This document shows positions 7,478 through 17,102 of a stretch of DNA of 64,000 nt, piece after piece. The stretch is taken from positions 43,138-107,137 of the forward strand of contig JBJETB010000094.1 of NCBI GenBank assembly GCA_051883095.1, in the 5' to 3' direction. The translations under genes were made by a program, and so were the position numbers. Position 1 is the first letter of the stretch, and each line of letters begins with the position of its first letter. This DNA is from SUG1106 sp051883095 (GTDB lineage Bacteria; Bacillota; Clostridia; Peptostreptococcales; Anaerovoracaceae). The notes under the pieces are model-generated. The model did no database searches, was not told the origin of the DNA, and saw nothing but the letters and a program-made list of their open reading frames with translations.

Positions 7478-9949
7478 ATGAATGAGAAGTATAATTTTAG
7501 CGAGATCGAGAAGAAATGGCAAAAGTATTGGGAAGACAACAAGGTTTTCAAGACCGTAGAGGATGACACCAAAGAGAAATTTTATTGTCTCGAGATGTTC
7601 CCATATCCGTCTGGAAAACTTCACATGGGCCATGTAAGAAACTATTCTATCGGCGATGTTGTTGCAAGATTTAAAAGGATGGACGGCTATAATGTTCTTC
7701 ATCCTATGGGATGGGATTCCTTCGGCCTGCCGGCAGAAAACGCTGCTATAAAACATGGCATTCATCCAAGTATCTGGACATGGGATAATATTGCTGAAAT
7801 GCGCAAACAGCTCAAGGAGCTTGGACTTTCCTACGACTGGGACAGAGAGGTTGCCACATGCCACGAAGACTATTACAAGTGGATGCAGTGGATTTTTATT
7901 CAGTTCTACAACAGAGGCCTCGCCTACAAGAAAGAGAATCCGGTAAACTGGTGTCCTAGCTGCCAGACTGTACTTGCCAACGAACAGGTTGTGGACGGAT
8001 GCTGTGAGAGATGTAAATCCCCTGTAGGAAAGAAGAACCTCTCTCAGTGGTATTTCAAAATTACAGATTATGCTGAAAGACTTCTCGACAATCTTGACAC
8101 TCTTGACGGATGGCCTAACAAGGTTAAAGTTATGCAGAGAAACTGGATAGGCAAATCTGTAGGTGCTGAGGTTGAATTCAAGATTAAGGACTATGACGAA
8201 ACTCTTACAGTTTTCACTACTCGTGTAGACACAATTTATGGTACTACTTATATGGTGCTTGCACCGGAGTATCCGTCAGTTCTTAAAATGGTCGAGGGCA
8301 CAGAGTATGAACAGCCTGTAAAAGAATATATTGAAAAGGTTGAGCATATGAACGATATCGAGAGAACATCCACCACCAACGAAAAGACCGGTGTTTTCAT
8401 CGGTAAATATGCCATCAATCCTTTCACAAAGAAGGAAATTCCTATTTATATTTCCGACTATGTACTCATGGGATATGGTACAGGAGCAGTAATGGGTGTA
8501 CCTGCCCACGACCAGCGTGACTTCGAGTTTGCTACCAAATTCGGTATTGATATAATTCCTGTTGTTGACCCGGGCGATCCTGATATTGATCTCAACAATC
8601 TCAAGGAAGCCTGCGCCGCCGAGGGTACACTGATCAACTCCGGCGAGTTTAACGGTATGAACAACAAGGAAGCCATCGGTAAGTTTATTGAGATTGTAGA
8701 AGAGAGGGGAATCGGTAAGAAGACCACAAACTACAGACTCAGAGACTGGCTGATTTCCAGACAGAGATACTGGGGTACCCCGATTCCGATGATATACTGC
8801 GAAGATTGCGGATGGGTACCTGAAAAGGAAGAAAACCTTCCTGTACTTCTTCCTACCGATGTTGAATTTACAGGAAAAGGAGAGTCTCCGCTGACTACAT
8901 CTAAAGTTTTTGCACATGCTGTATGCCCTAAATGCGGCAAGCCTGCAAGAAGAGAGATGGACACTATGGATACTTTCCTGGATTCATCGTGGTATTTCCT
9001 TAGATACTGCGATCCAAAAAACACAGAAGCACCGTTTGATCCGGCCAAGGCAAACTACTGGATGAATGTTGACCAGTATATCGGTGGCGTAGAGCATGCT
9101 ATACTCCACCTTATGTACTCAAGATTCTTCCAGATGGCACTTTATGATATGGGACTTGTAGACTGCGAGGAACCGTTCAAAAACCTTCTTACTCAGGGTA
9201 TGGTTAACAAGGACGGAAAGAAGATGAGCAAATCTCTTGGAAACGTTGTAAGCCCAGAAGAAATCATAAAGAAATACGGCGCAGATACGGCAAGACTCTT
9301 CATACTCTTTGCAGCACCTCCTGACAGAGAGCTTGACTGGTCTGATGCCGGCGTTGAGGGAAGCTATCGTTTCCTCAACAGAGTATACAGACTTGTATAC
9401 GAATTTAAGAAAAAATACCCTGAGGTACCTGATGAATTTAAGGTAGAAGGACCTGCTGACAAGTCACTTAATTACATGCTCAACGCAGCTATAAAGAAGG
9501 TAAGTGAGGATGTTGGAGGCAAATACAGCTTTAACACAGCCATAAGTTCGATTATGGAACTTGTAAACGAGATGTACAAGTATAAAGAAGGCGAAAATGT
9601 GAACGCAGGCCTTCTGGGCAAAGCTGTTAAGGATCTCATTCTTATCCTGTCACCGTTTACACCGCATATCTGTGAAGAAATGTGGGAGCACATCGGACAG
9701 ACCGAATCCGTGGTGAATATGCCATGGCCGGAATTCGATGAGTCAGCGCTTGTTAAAGATGAGGTGGAAATCGTAATTCAGGTTAACGGCAAGCTGAAGG
9801 ATAAGATTTTCGCTGCCAACAATTCAGACAGGTCAGAACTTGAGAAGGCGGCTCTGGAAAACAAGAATATCCAGGCATTATTAGAAGGAAAAACAGTGGT
9901 TAAGGTAGTAGTGGTACCTAACAAACTGGTAAACATCGTAGTAAAATAG
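7478..9949 (+). CDS. leuS: Leucyl-tRNA synthetase
   Basis: LeuRS charges tRNA-Leu and edits mischarged products. The 823 residues match the bacterial class I enzyme: HMGH at residues 49-52, a zinc-binding insertion with CPSC and CERC pairs, the CP1 editing domain with TTRVDTIYGTTY and VPAHDQRDFEFA, a second Cys pair region (CEDCGW, CPKCGK), KMSKS near residue 583, and the C-terminal anticodon domain. The editing Thr-rich and Asp motifs look intact. GGAGG at 7460-7464 precedes the ATG. No T-box leader is present; only 8 bases separate it from rsfS. Confidence 0.97.
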   Translation: MNEKYNFSEIEKKWQKYWEDNKVFKTVEDDTKEKFYCLEMFPYPSGKLHMGHVRNYSIGDVVARFKRMDGYNVLHPMGWDSFGLPAENAAIKHGIHPSIWTWDNIAEMRKQLKELGLSYDWDREVATCHEDYYKWMQWIFIQFYNRGLAYKKENPVNWCPSCQTVLANEQVVDGCCERCKSPVGKKNLSQWYFKITDYAERLLDNLDTLDGWPNKVKVMQRNWIGKSVGAEVEFKIKDYDETLTVFTTRVDTIYGTTYMVLAPEYPSVLKMVEGTEYEQPVKEYIEKVEHMNDIERTSTTNEKTGVFIGKYAINPFTKKEIPIYISDYVLMGYGTGAVMGVPAHDQRDFEFATKFGIDIIPVVDPGDPDIDLNNLKEACAAEGTLINSGEFNGMNNKEAIGKFIEIVEERGIGKKTTNYRLRDWLISRQRYWGTPIPMIYCEDCGWVPEKEENLPVLLPTDVEFTGKGESPLTTSKVFAHAVCPKCGKPARREMDTMDTFLDSSWYFLRYCDPKNTEAPFDPAKANYWMNVDQYIGGVEHAILHLMYSRFFQMALYDMGLVDCEEPFKNLLTQGMVNKDGKKMSKSLGNVVSPEEIIKKYGADTARLFILFAAPPDRELDWSDAGVEGSYRFLNRVYRLVYEFKKKYPEVPDEFKVEGPADKSLNYMLNAAIKKVSEDVGGKYSFNTAISSIMELVNEMYKYKEGENVNAGLLGKAVKDLILILSPFTPHICEEMWEHIGQTESVVNMPWPEFDESALVKDEVEIVIQVNGKLKDKIFAANNSDRSELEKAALENKNIQALLEGKTVVKVVVVPNKLVNIVVK

Positions 9950-10018
9950 CTTGAAAATTGAATAATGTGACGGCTGTCTTTTCATAAAATACAAAATCAA
10001 AAGGACGGAAAAAATTTT

Positions 10019-11698
10019 ATGAGAAGTAGACAAAAAACCAAGAAAGTACCTAGCCTGAAGGTAATACCCATAGGAGGACTTAACGAGATCGGCAAAAACA
10101 TGACCCTCCTGGAGTATCAGAACGAGATTCTGATTATCGACTGCGGGCTTTCATTCCCGGACGACGAAATGTACGGCATAGATATCGTCATTCCGGACTT
10201 CACTTATCTGATAGCCAACAGGGAAAAGATTGTAGGCATGGTGCTTACTCACGGTCACGAAGACCACATTGGTGCGATACCGTATTTACTGAAGAATATT
10301 AAAATTCCGATTTACGGTACCAGGCTGACACTGGGACTGGTGGAAAACAAGCTTAAAGAGCATAACGTCATAGGCGATTTAAGAACTATAAAAGCCGGTG
10401 ACAAGATAACTCTCGGGCACTTTGATATTGAAACCATCAGGACGACCCATTCCATTGCCGACTCCATATGTCTGGCAATAAACACACCCGCAGGAGTGGT
10501 CTTTCATTCCGGAGACTTCAAAGTAGACTACACACCTGTAGACGGAGAGCCCATCGATTTCTCCAGACTTGCTGAAATCGGAAAACGTGGCGTTACACTG
10601 ATGCTCTGCGACAGTACCAATGCCTTGAGACCGGGCTTTACCGCATCGGAAAGGGTGGTTGGACAGACCATAGAAAATATATTCAGAACAGCCAGGACGA
10701 GGATAATCATCGCAACTTTCTCATCCAATGTGCACAGGGTACAGAGGATAATTGAAAATGCAGTGAAGTTTGGACGCAAAGTTGCAATTTCCGGCAGGAG
10801 CATGGAAAACGTTGTAGCTCTTGCCATTGAACTCGGCTATCTGGATATACCGCCGGGAACACTGGTTGATCTGAAGATGACCAAGAATATTCCCGACGAC
10901 AAGCTTGTAATCATTACTACAGGCAGCCAGGGCGAGCCTATGAGCGCTCTTGCACGTATAGCTTCAGGTGATCATAAATCTGTTAAGCTTAAAAAAGGTG
11001 ATATGGTAATTCTTTCTTCAACGCCTGTACCAGGAAATGAAAAAACCGTATCAAATGTTGTAAATAAGCTCTTTGAAAAGGGCGCAGAAGTAATATATTC
11101 CGATATTGCTGATATCCACGTTTCCGGCCACGCGTGCCAGGAAGAACTGAAGCTTCTTCATTCCCTTATAAAACCTAAATATTTCATGCCTGTACACGGT
11201 GAATACAGGCATCTGATTCAGCATGCACGACTGGCAGAAAGCCTGGGCATGCCGAAGGACAATATCTTTGTTATGGAAAACGGTGAGATACTGAAGTTCA
11301 ACAGACACAGGGCAGCTATAGAGGATACTACAGTAGAAGCAGATGCGATTCTCGTAGACGGTCTTGGAGTAGGAGATGTGGGAAACATCGTTCTGAGAGA
11401 CAGAAAGATGCTCTCTGAATCAGGCCTTATAATAGTTGTGGCAGCAATAGAAAAGGAAAGCCACATGGTGGTATCAGGACCGGATATCATATCCAGAGGT
11501 TTCGTGTATGTAAGAGAAAACGAAGGGCTCATGGAGGAGGCCAGAAGAGTGGCCATGGAAGCTTTGGAAAAATGTCAGGACAAGAAAATCAAGGACTGGA
11601 ATAATATGAAATCTCACGTTAGAGATTCCCTCAGCAGCTACATCTATGAAACTACAAAGCGCAGTCCTATAATCCTGCCGATTTTCCTTGAAGTTTAG
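10019..11698 (+). CDS. rnj: Ribonuclease J
   Basis: RNase J is a 5'-to-3' exonuclease and endonuclease for mRNA decay and rRNA maturation in Firmicutes. This 559-residue protein has the metallo-beta-lactamase motif THGHEDHIGA near residue 78, further metal ligands in HSGDFKVD and a beta-CASP domain (ATFSSNVHRVQ, VHVSGHA-type segment HVSGHACQEE, PVHGEYRHL). A C-terminal domain of about 100 residues is present. AAGGACGG at 10001-10008 lies about 10 bp before the ATG. Only one copy is in this window, so J1 versus J2 is not assigned. Confidence 0.95.
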   Translation: MRSRQKTKKVPSLKVIPIGGLNEIGKNMTLLEYQNEILIIDCGLSFPDDEMYGIDIVIPDFTYLIANREKIVGMVLTHGHEDHIGAIPYLLKNIKIPIYGTRLTLGLVENKLKEHNVIGDLRTIKAGDKITLGHFDIETIRTTHSIADSICLAINTPAGVVFHSGDFKVDYTPVDGEPIDFSRLAEIGKRGVTLMLCDSTNALRPGFTASERVVGQTIENIFRTARTRIIIATFSSNVHRVQRIIENAVKFGRKVAISGRSMENVVALAIELGYLDIPPGTLVDLKMTKNIPDDKLVIITTGSQGEPMSALARIASGDHKSVKLKKGDMVILSSTPVPGNEKTVSNVVNKLFEKGAEVIYSDIADIHVSGHACQEELKLLHSLIKPKYFMPVHGEYRHLIQHARLAESLGMPKDNIFVMENGEILKFNRHRAAIEDTTVEADAILVDGLGVGDVGNIVLRDRKMLSESGLIIVVAAIEKESHMVVSGPDIISRGFVYVRENEGLMEEARRVAMEALEKCQDKKIKDWNNMKSHVRDSLSSYIYETTKRSPIILPIFLEV

Positions 11699-11711
11699 AG
11701 GAGGTAGCAAC

Positions 11712-12053
11712 ATGAATGTTTATGATCAGGCTCACGGATTGGCTCAGGCCATCAAGGGGTCGGAAGAATTCAAACAGTTCGACAGTTTCAAGAAACAGAT
11801 AGACCAGAATGAGGAACTTGCTGCAATGATAAAGGATTTTCAGACCAAACAGCTTGAAATCCAGACCAAGACCATGATGGGCGAACAGATGGGACCTGAA
11901 GATATGGCCTCTGTCCAGCAGCTTTATGCCATTATGGCCAAGGATCCCCTGGCAGCACAGTATCTGCAGGCTGAAATGCGTTTTTCCCTGATGATGAAAG
12001 ACGTTTACGAAATCATCGGTGAGGCCATAGGAGCAGGCAGCCTTTTCGGATAG
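11712..12053 (+). CDS. YlbF/YmcA-family protein
   Basis: This 113-residue, all-helical protein belongs to the YlbF/YmcA (Com_YlbF) superfamily. In Bacillus, YlbF and YmcA act with YaaT as an RNase Y specificity complex that affects competence, sporulation and biofilm; the closer YheA-type relatives are of unknown function. Seen here are NVYDQAHGLAQAIKGSEEF and the conserved central helix with DFQTKQLEIQ. The start at 11712 was chosen because GAGGAGGT at 11698-11705 lies just upstream; an earlier in-frame ATG at 11688 overlaps the RNase J end and lacks a site. The close link to RNase J fits an RNA-decay role, which is inference. Confidence 0.8.
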   Translation: MNVYDQAHGLAQAIKGSEEFKQFDSFKKQIDQNEELAAMIKDFQTKQLEIQTKTMMGEQMGPEDMASVQQLYAIMAKDPLAAQYLQAEMRFSLMMKDVYEIIGEAIGAGSLFG

Positions 12054-12056
12054 GGC

Positions 12057-12084
12057 TTGCAATCCTCACAGTTTTTGATATAAT
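12057..12084 (+). promoter_or_regulatory. Sigma-A-type promoter upstream of efp
   Basis: TTGCAA (12057-12062) and TATAAT (12079-12084) are separated by 16 bp. The -10 hexamer is perfect. Transcription would start near 12091, leaving a leader of about 60 bases before the efp ATG at 12154. Confidence 0.75.
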
Positions 12085-12153
12085 GGTTCTATCGTGAATT
12101 AAGTATGAATTATAAATATGAATTTTTTAAATTAAAGAATGGAGAGATAAAAA

Positions 12154-12714
12154 ATGATTTACGCTAGTGATTTTAGAAAAGGTATTACTTTTGAAATCAA
12201 CGGAGAGCCGCATGTAGTTCTTGATTTCCAGCATGTAAAGCCTGGTAAGGGTGCTGCTTTCGTCAGAACCAAGTATAAGAACATTCTGACAGGCGCTACA
12301 AGAGAAGAAGCGTTCAATCCTGATGACAAGTTCCCTAAGGCCCACATTGAAACAAAGAGAATGCAGTATCTCTATAACGACGGTGAACTTTACTACTTCA
12401 TGGATCCTGAAACCTTCGAACAGGTTCCTCTGGCTTATGACCAGGTTGAAGAGGCAATCAAGTTCATGCGTGAGAACGATGAAGCAACTATCAAATTCTA
12501 TAAGGGAAACGCATTCCTGGTAGAAGCAGATAACTTTGTTAATCTTAAGGTTGTAGAAACTGAACCGGGCGTAAAGGGCAACACTGCAACTAATGTAACC
12601 AAAGCTGCAACAGTTGAAACAGGCGCAGTAGTTCAGGTTCCTATCTTTATCGAAGAAGGCGAAGTTATTCAGATTGACACAAGAGAAGGCATTTATTTAG
12701 GAAGAGCCAAATAA
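12154..12714 (+). CDS. efp: Elongation factor P
   Basis: EF-P binds between the P and E sites of stalled ribosomes and promotes polyproline synthesis. The 186 residues form the usual three OB-like domains. The loop that carries the modified residue reads KPGKGAA with Lys32 at the tip, as in lysine-type EF-P; no EpmA/YmfI-type modification gene is visible nearby. The C-terminus ends with the conserved IDTREGIYLGRAK. GGAGAG at 12140-12145 is the ribosome site. It has its own promoter (12057-12084) and terminator (12735-12770), so it forms a monocistronic unit, consistent with strong constitutive expression. Confidence 0.97.
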   Translation: MIYASDFRKGITFEINGEPHVVLDFQHVKPGKGAAFVRTKYKNILTGATREEAFNPDDKFPKAHIETKRMQYLYNDGELYYFMDPETFEQVPLAYDQVEEAIKFMRENDEATIKFYKGNAFLVEADNFVNLKVVETEPGVKGNTATNVTKAATVETGAVVQVPIFIEEGEVIQIDTREGIYLGRAK

Positions 12715-12734
12715 AATTTACAAATTTATGCAAA

Positions 12735-12770
12735 AAAAGGACGCGAAGCTGATTTTGCGTCCTTTTGTTA
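12735..12770 (+). terminator. Rho-independent terminator after efp
   Basis: A 10-bp perfect stem, AAAAGGACGC (12735-12744) with GCGTCCTTTT (12757-12766), encloses a 12-base loop and runs into a T-rich tail. It lies 20 bp after the efp stop. Confidence 0.85.
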
Positions 12771-12786
12771 AAAATGAGGTATTGAT

Positions 12787-13839
12787 ATGGATTTAAAGAA
12801 AAAGATTATAGTCGCAGTAATATGTATTGTACTGGTCATAGCAGCAGGCGCAGCAATCTACATAGGAGGAATGGGAAAGGCTCTTGATTCCGATAATACC
12901 CAGACCGTAAGTATTACCATACCTTCAGGCTCAGGTACCGGACAGATCGCCCAGCTGCTGGAAGATGAAGGCGTTATAAGCAGTGCGGACAAGTTCAAGC
13001 TCTGGTCGAGAATAAAGGGTTATGACAGCCAGTATAAGGCGGGGACTTATTCTCTTTCGCCGTCTATGGACCTTCAGCAGATAGCAGACATAATAGTTAG
13101 CGGCAAGGTTAACACAGTCAACTTTACCATACCTGAGGGATACACCATCTATCAGACTGCCCGCGCTATTGCAGACAAGGGTCTGGGGGATTATGACACC
13201 CTTGTTTCGCTCATGGAAGCAGCTGATTTTGACTACGATTTTCTGGACGGTGCGCAGAATAACAAGAACAAGCTGGAAGGATATCTTTTCCCGAACACTT
13301 ATACAATAGACGAAGGTATGGGCGAAGAACAGATAATAAAGGTTATGCTGGATCAGTTTGAAAAGCAACCTTTAAAGGCCTATAATGACAAATTAGTAGA
13401 TTCACAACATAACGGAGCTTCCGGTCGTTCTCTTAATGAGATCATAACAATTGCGTCCATTATAGAGAGAGAATGCAAGGTAGACGAGGAGAGAAAACTG
13501 GTAGCCAGCGTTATATACAACAGGCTGGAAAAGGGTATGCCTCTGCAGATGTGCTCCACAGTCCAGTACGTGCTGGGCAAGCAGAAAGAAGTGCTGACTT
13601 ATGCGGACACAAGAATAGAATCACCTTATAATACCTACACTAACGCAGGCTTGCCTCCGGGACCTATATGCTCTCCGGGACTTGCGGCAGTACAGGCAGC
13701 GCTTCATCCTGCAGACACGGATTATCTTTATTTCGTCCTCAGCGAGAAGCTGGACGGAACCAGCAATTTCTCATCAGACTACGCACAATTTGAGAGGGAC
13801 AAGGCTGCTTATGATAAAGCATATACAGCAGCTCATTAA
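12787..13839 (+). CDS. mltG: Endolytic murein transglycosylase MltG (YceG-like)
   Basis: MltG cleaves nascent glycan strands in peptidoglycan and is thought to set strand length. The 350-residue protein has one N-terminal membrane anchor (about residues 7-28), a LysM-like subdomain, and the YceG catalytic domain with IASIIEREC (catalytic Glu near residue 227), followed by VIYNRLEKGMPLQ and SPYNTYTNAGLPPGPI. The active site is therefore extracytoplasmic. It precedes trmR by 5 bp; in Bacillus the same order yrrL-yrrM is seen, so the location is a conserved synteny. Confidence 0.93.
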   Translation: MDLKKKIIVAVICIVLVIAAGAAIYIGGMGKALDSDNTQTVSITIPSGSGTGQIAQLLEDEGVISSADKFKLWSRIKGYDSQYKAGTYSLSPSMDLQQIADIIVSGKVNTVNFTIPEGYTIYQTARAIADKGLGDYDTLVSLMEAADFDYDFLDGAQNNKNKLEGYLFPNTYTIDEGMGEEQIIKVMLDQFEKQPLKAYNDKLVDSQHNGASGRSLNEIITIASIIERECKVDEERKLVASVIYNRLEKGMPLQMCSTVQYVLGKQKEVLTYADTRIESPYNTYTNAGLPPGPICSPGLAAVQAALHPADTDYLYFVLSEKLDGTSNFSSDYAQFERDKAAYDKAYTAAH

Positions 13840-13844
13840 TTAAT

Positions 13845-14507
13845 ATGGAAAGAAACATTACAAACGATATTGTAACTGAATATATAAACGGATTTTATAC
13901 ACCGGTATCACCTGAACTGGGGGCACTGCGCCTCGAAGCCGAAGCCCAGAAGGTTCCAATTATACTTAAGGAGACCGAAAGTTTTCTGAGAGTTCTCCTC
14001 AGCATTGCTGAACCGGAACGCATACTGGAAATCGGATGCGCTGTGGGATATTCGGCCATGTTTTTCAGCGCGGTGACAGGTGCGGAAGTAGTTACCGTGG
14101 AGAAGGACCCGGAAATGGCAGCGAAAGCTTCAAACAACATAAAAAGGCTTGGCTTTGATGATAAAATTCGTATTGTAGAGGGAGATGGCGAAGAGTGCGT
14201 AAATCGCCTTTTTGAGCAAGGAGAGGAACCGTTTGATATTGTTTTCATCGATGCAGCAAAAAGCCACTACAAACGTTTTTTAGAGGCTTCCTGGAAGCTG
14301 TGCAGGCAGGGAACCGTGATAATATCCGACAACGTGCTTTTTAAGGCTCGCATAGCTTCTGATATCTACGATCCGACAGGAAAACACAAGACAAATATAA
14401 AGAAAATGCGGGAATATGTGGATTTCATAACTTCCGATTCACGTTTGGAGACATCTGTTATTGCCTGCGGCGACGGTGTTTCCGTAAGCAAAATAAAAAA
14501 ATTATAG
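13845..14507 (+). CDS. trmR: O-methyltransferase, TrmR-like (tRNA 5-hydroxyuridine methyltransferase)
   Basis: This 220-residue class I SAM methyltransferase of the YrrM/caffeoyl-CoA O-methyltransferase group has the SAM-binding motif ILEIGCAVGYSAMFF near residues 62-76, an acidic ribose-binding segment VVTVEKDPEMA and the metal-site Asp in VFIDAAKSHY near residue 138. Bacillus TrmR methylates 5-hydroxyuridine at tRNA wobble position 34 to 5-methoxyuridine. Its place between mltG and a U32 hydroxylase (trhP), as in Bacillus yrrL-yrrM-yrrN/O, strongly supports that role. Alternative: another small-molecule O-methyltransferase, less likely given the context. Confidence 0.85.
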   Translation: MERNITNDIVTEYINGFYTPVSPELGALRLEAEAQKVPIILKETESFLRVLLSIAEPERILEIGCAVGYSAMFFSAVTGAEVVTVEKDPEMAAKASNNIKRLGFDDKIRIVEGDGEECVNRLFEQGEEPFDIVFIDAAKSHYKRFLEASWKLCRQGTVIISDNVLFKARIASDIYDPTGKHKTNIKKMREYVDFITSDSRLETSVIACGDGVSVSKIKKL

Positions 14508-14524
14508 AATTCACAGGAGTTTAA

Positions 14525-15760
14525 ATGAAAAAAATGGAACTGCTGGCACCTGCCGGTGATCTTGAAAAACTTAAGATAGCAGTACTCTATGGAGCAGATG
14601 CTGTATACTTCGGCGGAGAGATGTTTTCTCTCAGAGCCGGAGCAGGTAATATGACCATGGAGGAAATGAAAGAAGGTATCGATTTTGCCCACGCACGGGG
14701 TGTCAAGTGCTACCTTGCTCTCAACATTTTCGCTCATAACGAGGATATAGAACCTCTGAGAGAATACCTGACAGCTATAAAGAATTCCGGCATAGATGCT
14801 TTTATTGTAAGCGACCCGGGAATTGTAACTCTTGTTCAGGAGATAATCCCGGAAGCTGAAATACATCTGAGCACTCAGGCCAATATGACCAATTACCAGA
14901 CGGCAAAATTCTGGTACAATATGGGCATCAAGAGAATTGTGCTGGCCAGAGAGCTTACATTTAAAGAAATAAAAGAACTTCGTGACAATACACCAGCAGA
15001 CCTTGAATTTGAAGCTTTTGTTCACGGAGCCATGTGCATTTCCTATTCGGGAAGGTGTCTGCTTTCCAACTTTATGATAGAGCGTGACGCCAACAGAGGC
15101 ATGTGCGCACATCCTTGCAGATGGAAGTATGCTCTGGTGGAGGAACAGCGTCCGGGACAGTATTATCCCATAGAAGAGGATGAACGCGGCACATATATTC
15201 TCAATTCCAGAGATCTATGTATGATAGAATACATTCCTCAGCTGGCTGAATCCGGTATTACTTCTATAAAAATAGAAGGCAGAATGAAAAGCGTTTTTTA
15301 TGTGGCGACCATCGTTTCAGCATACAGAAAGGCTATTGATTCGTATTATGCAGACCCCCAGGGCTATGAATTTAAAGAAGAGTGGATGAGTGAGCTGAAA
15401 AAAGTAAGCCACAGAGAGTTCACCACGGGCTTTTACTTTGACAAGCCTACAAACAAGGATCAGAACTACCAGACCAGTGCTTATACAAGGGATTATACCT
15501 TTACCGGAATGGTAAAGAGTTATGATGAGGAAACAGGATATGCCATCGTGGAGCAGCGAAACAAGATGGTTATCGGTGATGAAATAGAGATTTTCGGACC
15601 GGGAACTGATTTCTTTATCCAGCAGCTGACAGAAATGTACAATGAGGAGGGTGAGCCAATAGATGCGGCACCTCATCCTCAGCAGATACTCAAGATAAAA
15701 ATGAATAAACCGGTAAAAGAAAATTTCATGCTCAGAAAGAAAAAGGAGAAAGGAAACTGA
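14525..15760 (+). CDS. trhP: U32-family protein, TrhP-like tRNA uridine 5-hydroxylase
   Basis: U32 proteins were named as peptidases, but TrhP members (YegQ, YrrN/YrrO) add the 5-hydroxyl at U34 of certain tRNAs using prephenate, feeding TrmR or CmoB. This 411-residue protein has the family signature FVHGAMCISYSGRCLLS near residues 164-180 and additional Cys in MCAHPCRW; these Cys residues likely bind an Fe-S cluster. A C-terminal beta-rich domain of about 80 residues follows. Bacillus has two adjacent copies; only one is here, which suggests it performs the whole reaction. GGAG at 14517-14520 precedes the ATG, and trmR ends 17 bp upstream. Confidence 0.86.
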   Translation: MKKMELLAPAGDLEKLKIAVLYGADAVYFGGEMFSLRAGAGNMTMEEMKEGIDFAHARGVKCYLALNIFAHNEDIEPLREYLTAIKNSGIDAFIVSDPGIVTLVQEIIPEAEIHLSTQANMTNYQTAKFWYNMGIKRIVLARELTFKEIKELRDNTPADLEFEAFVHGAMCISYSGRCLLSNFMIERDANRGMCAHPCRWKYALVEEQRPGQYYPIEEDERGTYILNSRDLCMIEYIPQLAESGITSIKIEGRMKSVFYVATIVSAYRKAIDSYYADPQGYEFKEEWMSELKKVSHREFTTGFYFDKPTNKDQNYQTSAYTRDYTFTGMVKSYDEETGYAIVEQRNKMVIGDEIEIFGPGTDFFIQQLTEMYNEEGEPIDAAPHPQQILKIKMNKPVKENFMLRKKKEKGN

Positions 15761-15761
15761 T

Positions 15762-16982
15762 ATGTCAAATGACCTAGGCAGCGTCCCCATGCAGACGGGG
15801 ATAATTCTGTTACTTATTGCTATTCACGGATTGTTCGTGCTTATTAACACAGCTTTGGGAGCCGCAGGCAGAAATAAAGAAAAGCTGGCAAGTGCCAACA
15901 AGCTTATTATTCTGCTGTGTGCAGTGTTCGGAGGCTGGCTGGCCTTTACCGAGATATGGAAACTGGTTGTTTACCTTGTTCTTCTGGTATCACTGGGCCA
16001 GTATTTTCCGAGAAAAATAGCTCTGCAGCATGCTGAATCAATAGCAGAGAAAACTTTGCCTTTTGATGATGCTGCCGCTACGATTCTTAGGCCTGTTACC
16101 TGGATACTTATGCTTATTGCCGACATACTGCTTCGGCTCTTCCGTCAGAAGACAAAGGTGGACGACGGTGAGTTCTCAGAGGAGGAAGTCATGTCAATGC
16201 TTGAGGTCGGCCAGGAGACCGGTGTTATCAAAGAAGAGGGCAAGAAGATGATAAACTCTATCTTTGCCTTTGATGACAAACTGGCATACGAAGTAATGAC
16301 TCCGAGGACAGATGTTTTCCTCATAGACATAGAGGATCAGCCTGAAGAATATCTGGACGACCTTATGACTTTGAGACATTCGAGAATTCCTGTCTGCGAG
16401 GGAGAAACGGATAATATTATAGGCATTCTCAATATCAAGGATTACCTGATAAAAGCACGAGAAGACGGATTCGACGCTGTTGATATCAAATCAATTCTCA
16501 GAAAGGCCTATTTTGTCCCTGAAACGAAGAATATCGATTCTCTTTTCTTCGAGCTGCAGAAGACCAAACAGCAGATAGCCATCCTCATAGACGAATACGG
16601 CGGATTCAGCGGCATTGTAACCATGGAGGACATTATCGAGCAGGTAATGGGAGACATCGATGACGAGTACGACGAAGAGGAGGAAATCATTGATAAGATA
16701 GATGATAACACTTACCTAGTCGACGGTGATGTGAGTCTGGACGATTTAGATGAGGAAATCGGCGTTAATCTTGAGTCTGAAAGCAGTGAAACCATCGGAG
16801 GCTTTATCATAGATATTCTGGGAGAAATTCCTGATGAATCCGATGTAGGCAGAATTGTAGAATTTGAAAACTATCAGTTTAAGATAATGGCTATCGGGGA
16901 GCGTCGAATTGAAAGAGTCAAAATCTATATTCTGGAAAAAGATGATAATGACGACAGAGATTCCGCTTCAGAAGGCGAATAA
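15762..16982 (+). CDS. CNNM/HlyC-CorC family membrane protein with CBS pair
   Basis: This 406-residue protein has an N-terminal DUF21-type membrane part with hydrophobic segments near residues 8-30, 45-78 and 105-125, then a CBS domain pair (VMTPRTDVFLID to IIGILNIKDYL; and IDEYGGFSGIVTMEDIIEQVMG) and a C-terminal CorC_HlyC domain near 320-395. Members are implicated in Mg2+/Co2+ efflux, with adenine nucleotides sensed by the CBS pair; the labels hemolysin and MpfA/YhdP refer to this family. The membrane part is shorter than in many relatives. It starts directly after trhP. Exact substrate is unproven. Confidence 0.85.
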   Translation: MSNDLGSVPMQTGIILLLIAIHGLFVLINTALGAAGRNKEKLASANKLIILLCAVFGGWLAFTEIWKLVVYLVLLVSLGQYFPRKIALQHAESIAEKTLPFDDAAATILRPVTWILMLIADILLRLFRQKTKVDDGEFSEEEVMSMLEVGQETGVIKEEGKKMINSIFAFDDKLAYEVMTPRTDVFLIDIEDQPEEYLDDLMTLRHSRIPVCEGETDNIIGILNIKDYLIKAREDGFDAVDIKSILRKAYFVPETKNIDSLFFELQKTKQQIAILIDEYGGFSGIVTMEDIIEQVMGDIDDEYDEEEEIIDKIDDNTYLVDGDVSLDDLDEEIGVNLESESSETIGGFIIDILGEIPDESDVGRIVEFENYQFKIMAIGERRIERVKIYILEKDDNDDRDSASEGE

Positions 16983-16998
16983 AACATTATTAATAATA

Positions 16999-17027
16999 TT
17001 GATTTTTTTCTGCATTTTTGATACAAT
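16999..17027 (+). promoter_or_regulatory. Sigma-A-type promoter of the NADH oxidoreductase operon
   Basis: TTGATT (16999-17004) and TACAAT (17022-17027) are separated by exactly 17 bp. The predicted start near 17034 leaves an AT-rich leader of about 70 bases before the first gene at 17103. A short palindrome ATTATTAATAAT lies just upstream at 16986-16997. Confidence 0.7.
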
Positions 17028-17102
17028 GAAGAATGGTTTTGGTGTAATTATTTAAACAATTTAATTAATTTAAACATTTTAGAATTATAGAGAGGTACTA
17101 GA

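Noticed and set aside
4090..7480. T-box or other riboswitch leaders before hisS, aspS, leuS and alaS
   Set aside because: Gaps before these genes are 5-60 bp, too short for a T-box, and no AGGGTGGNACCGCG element was seen.
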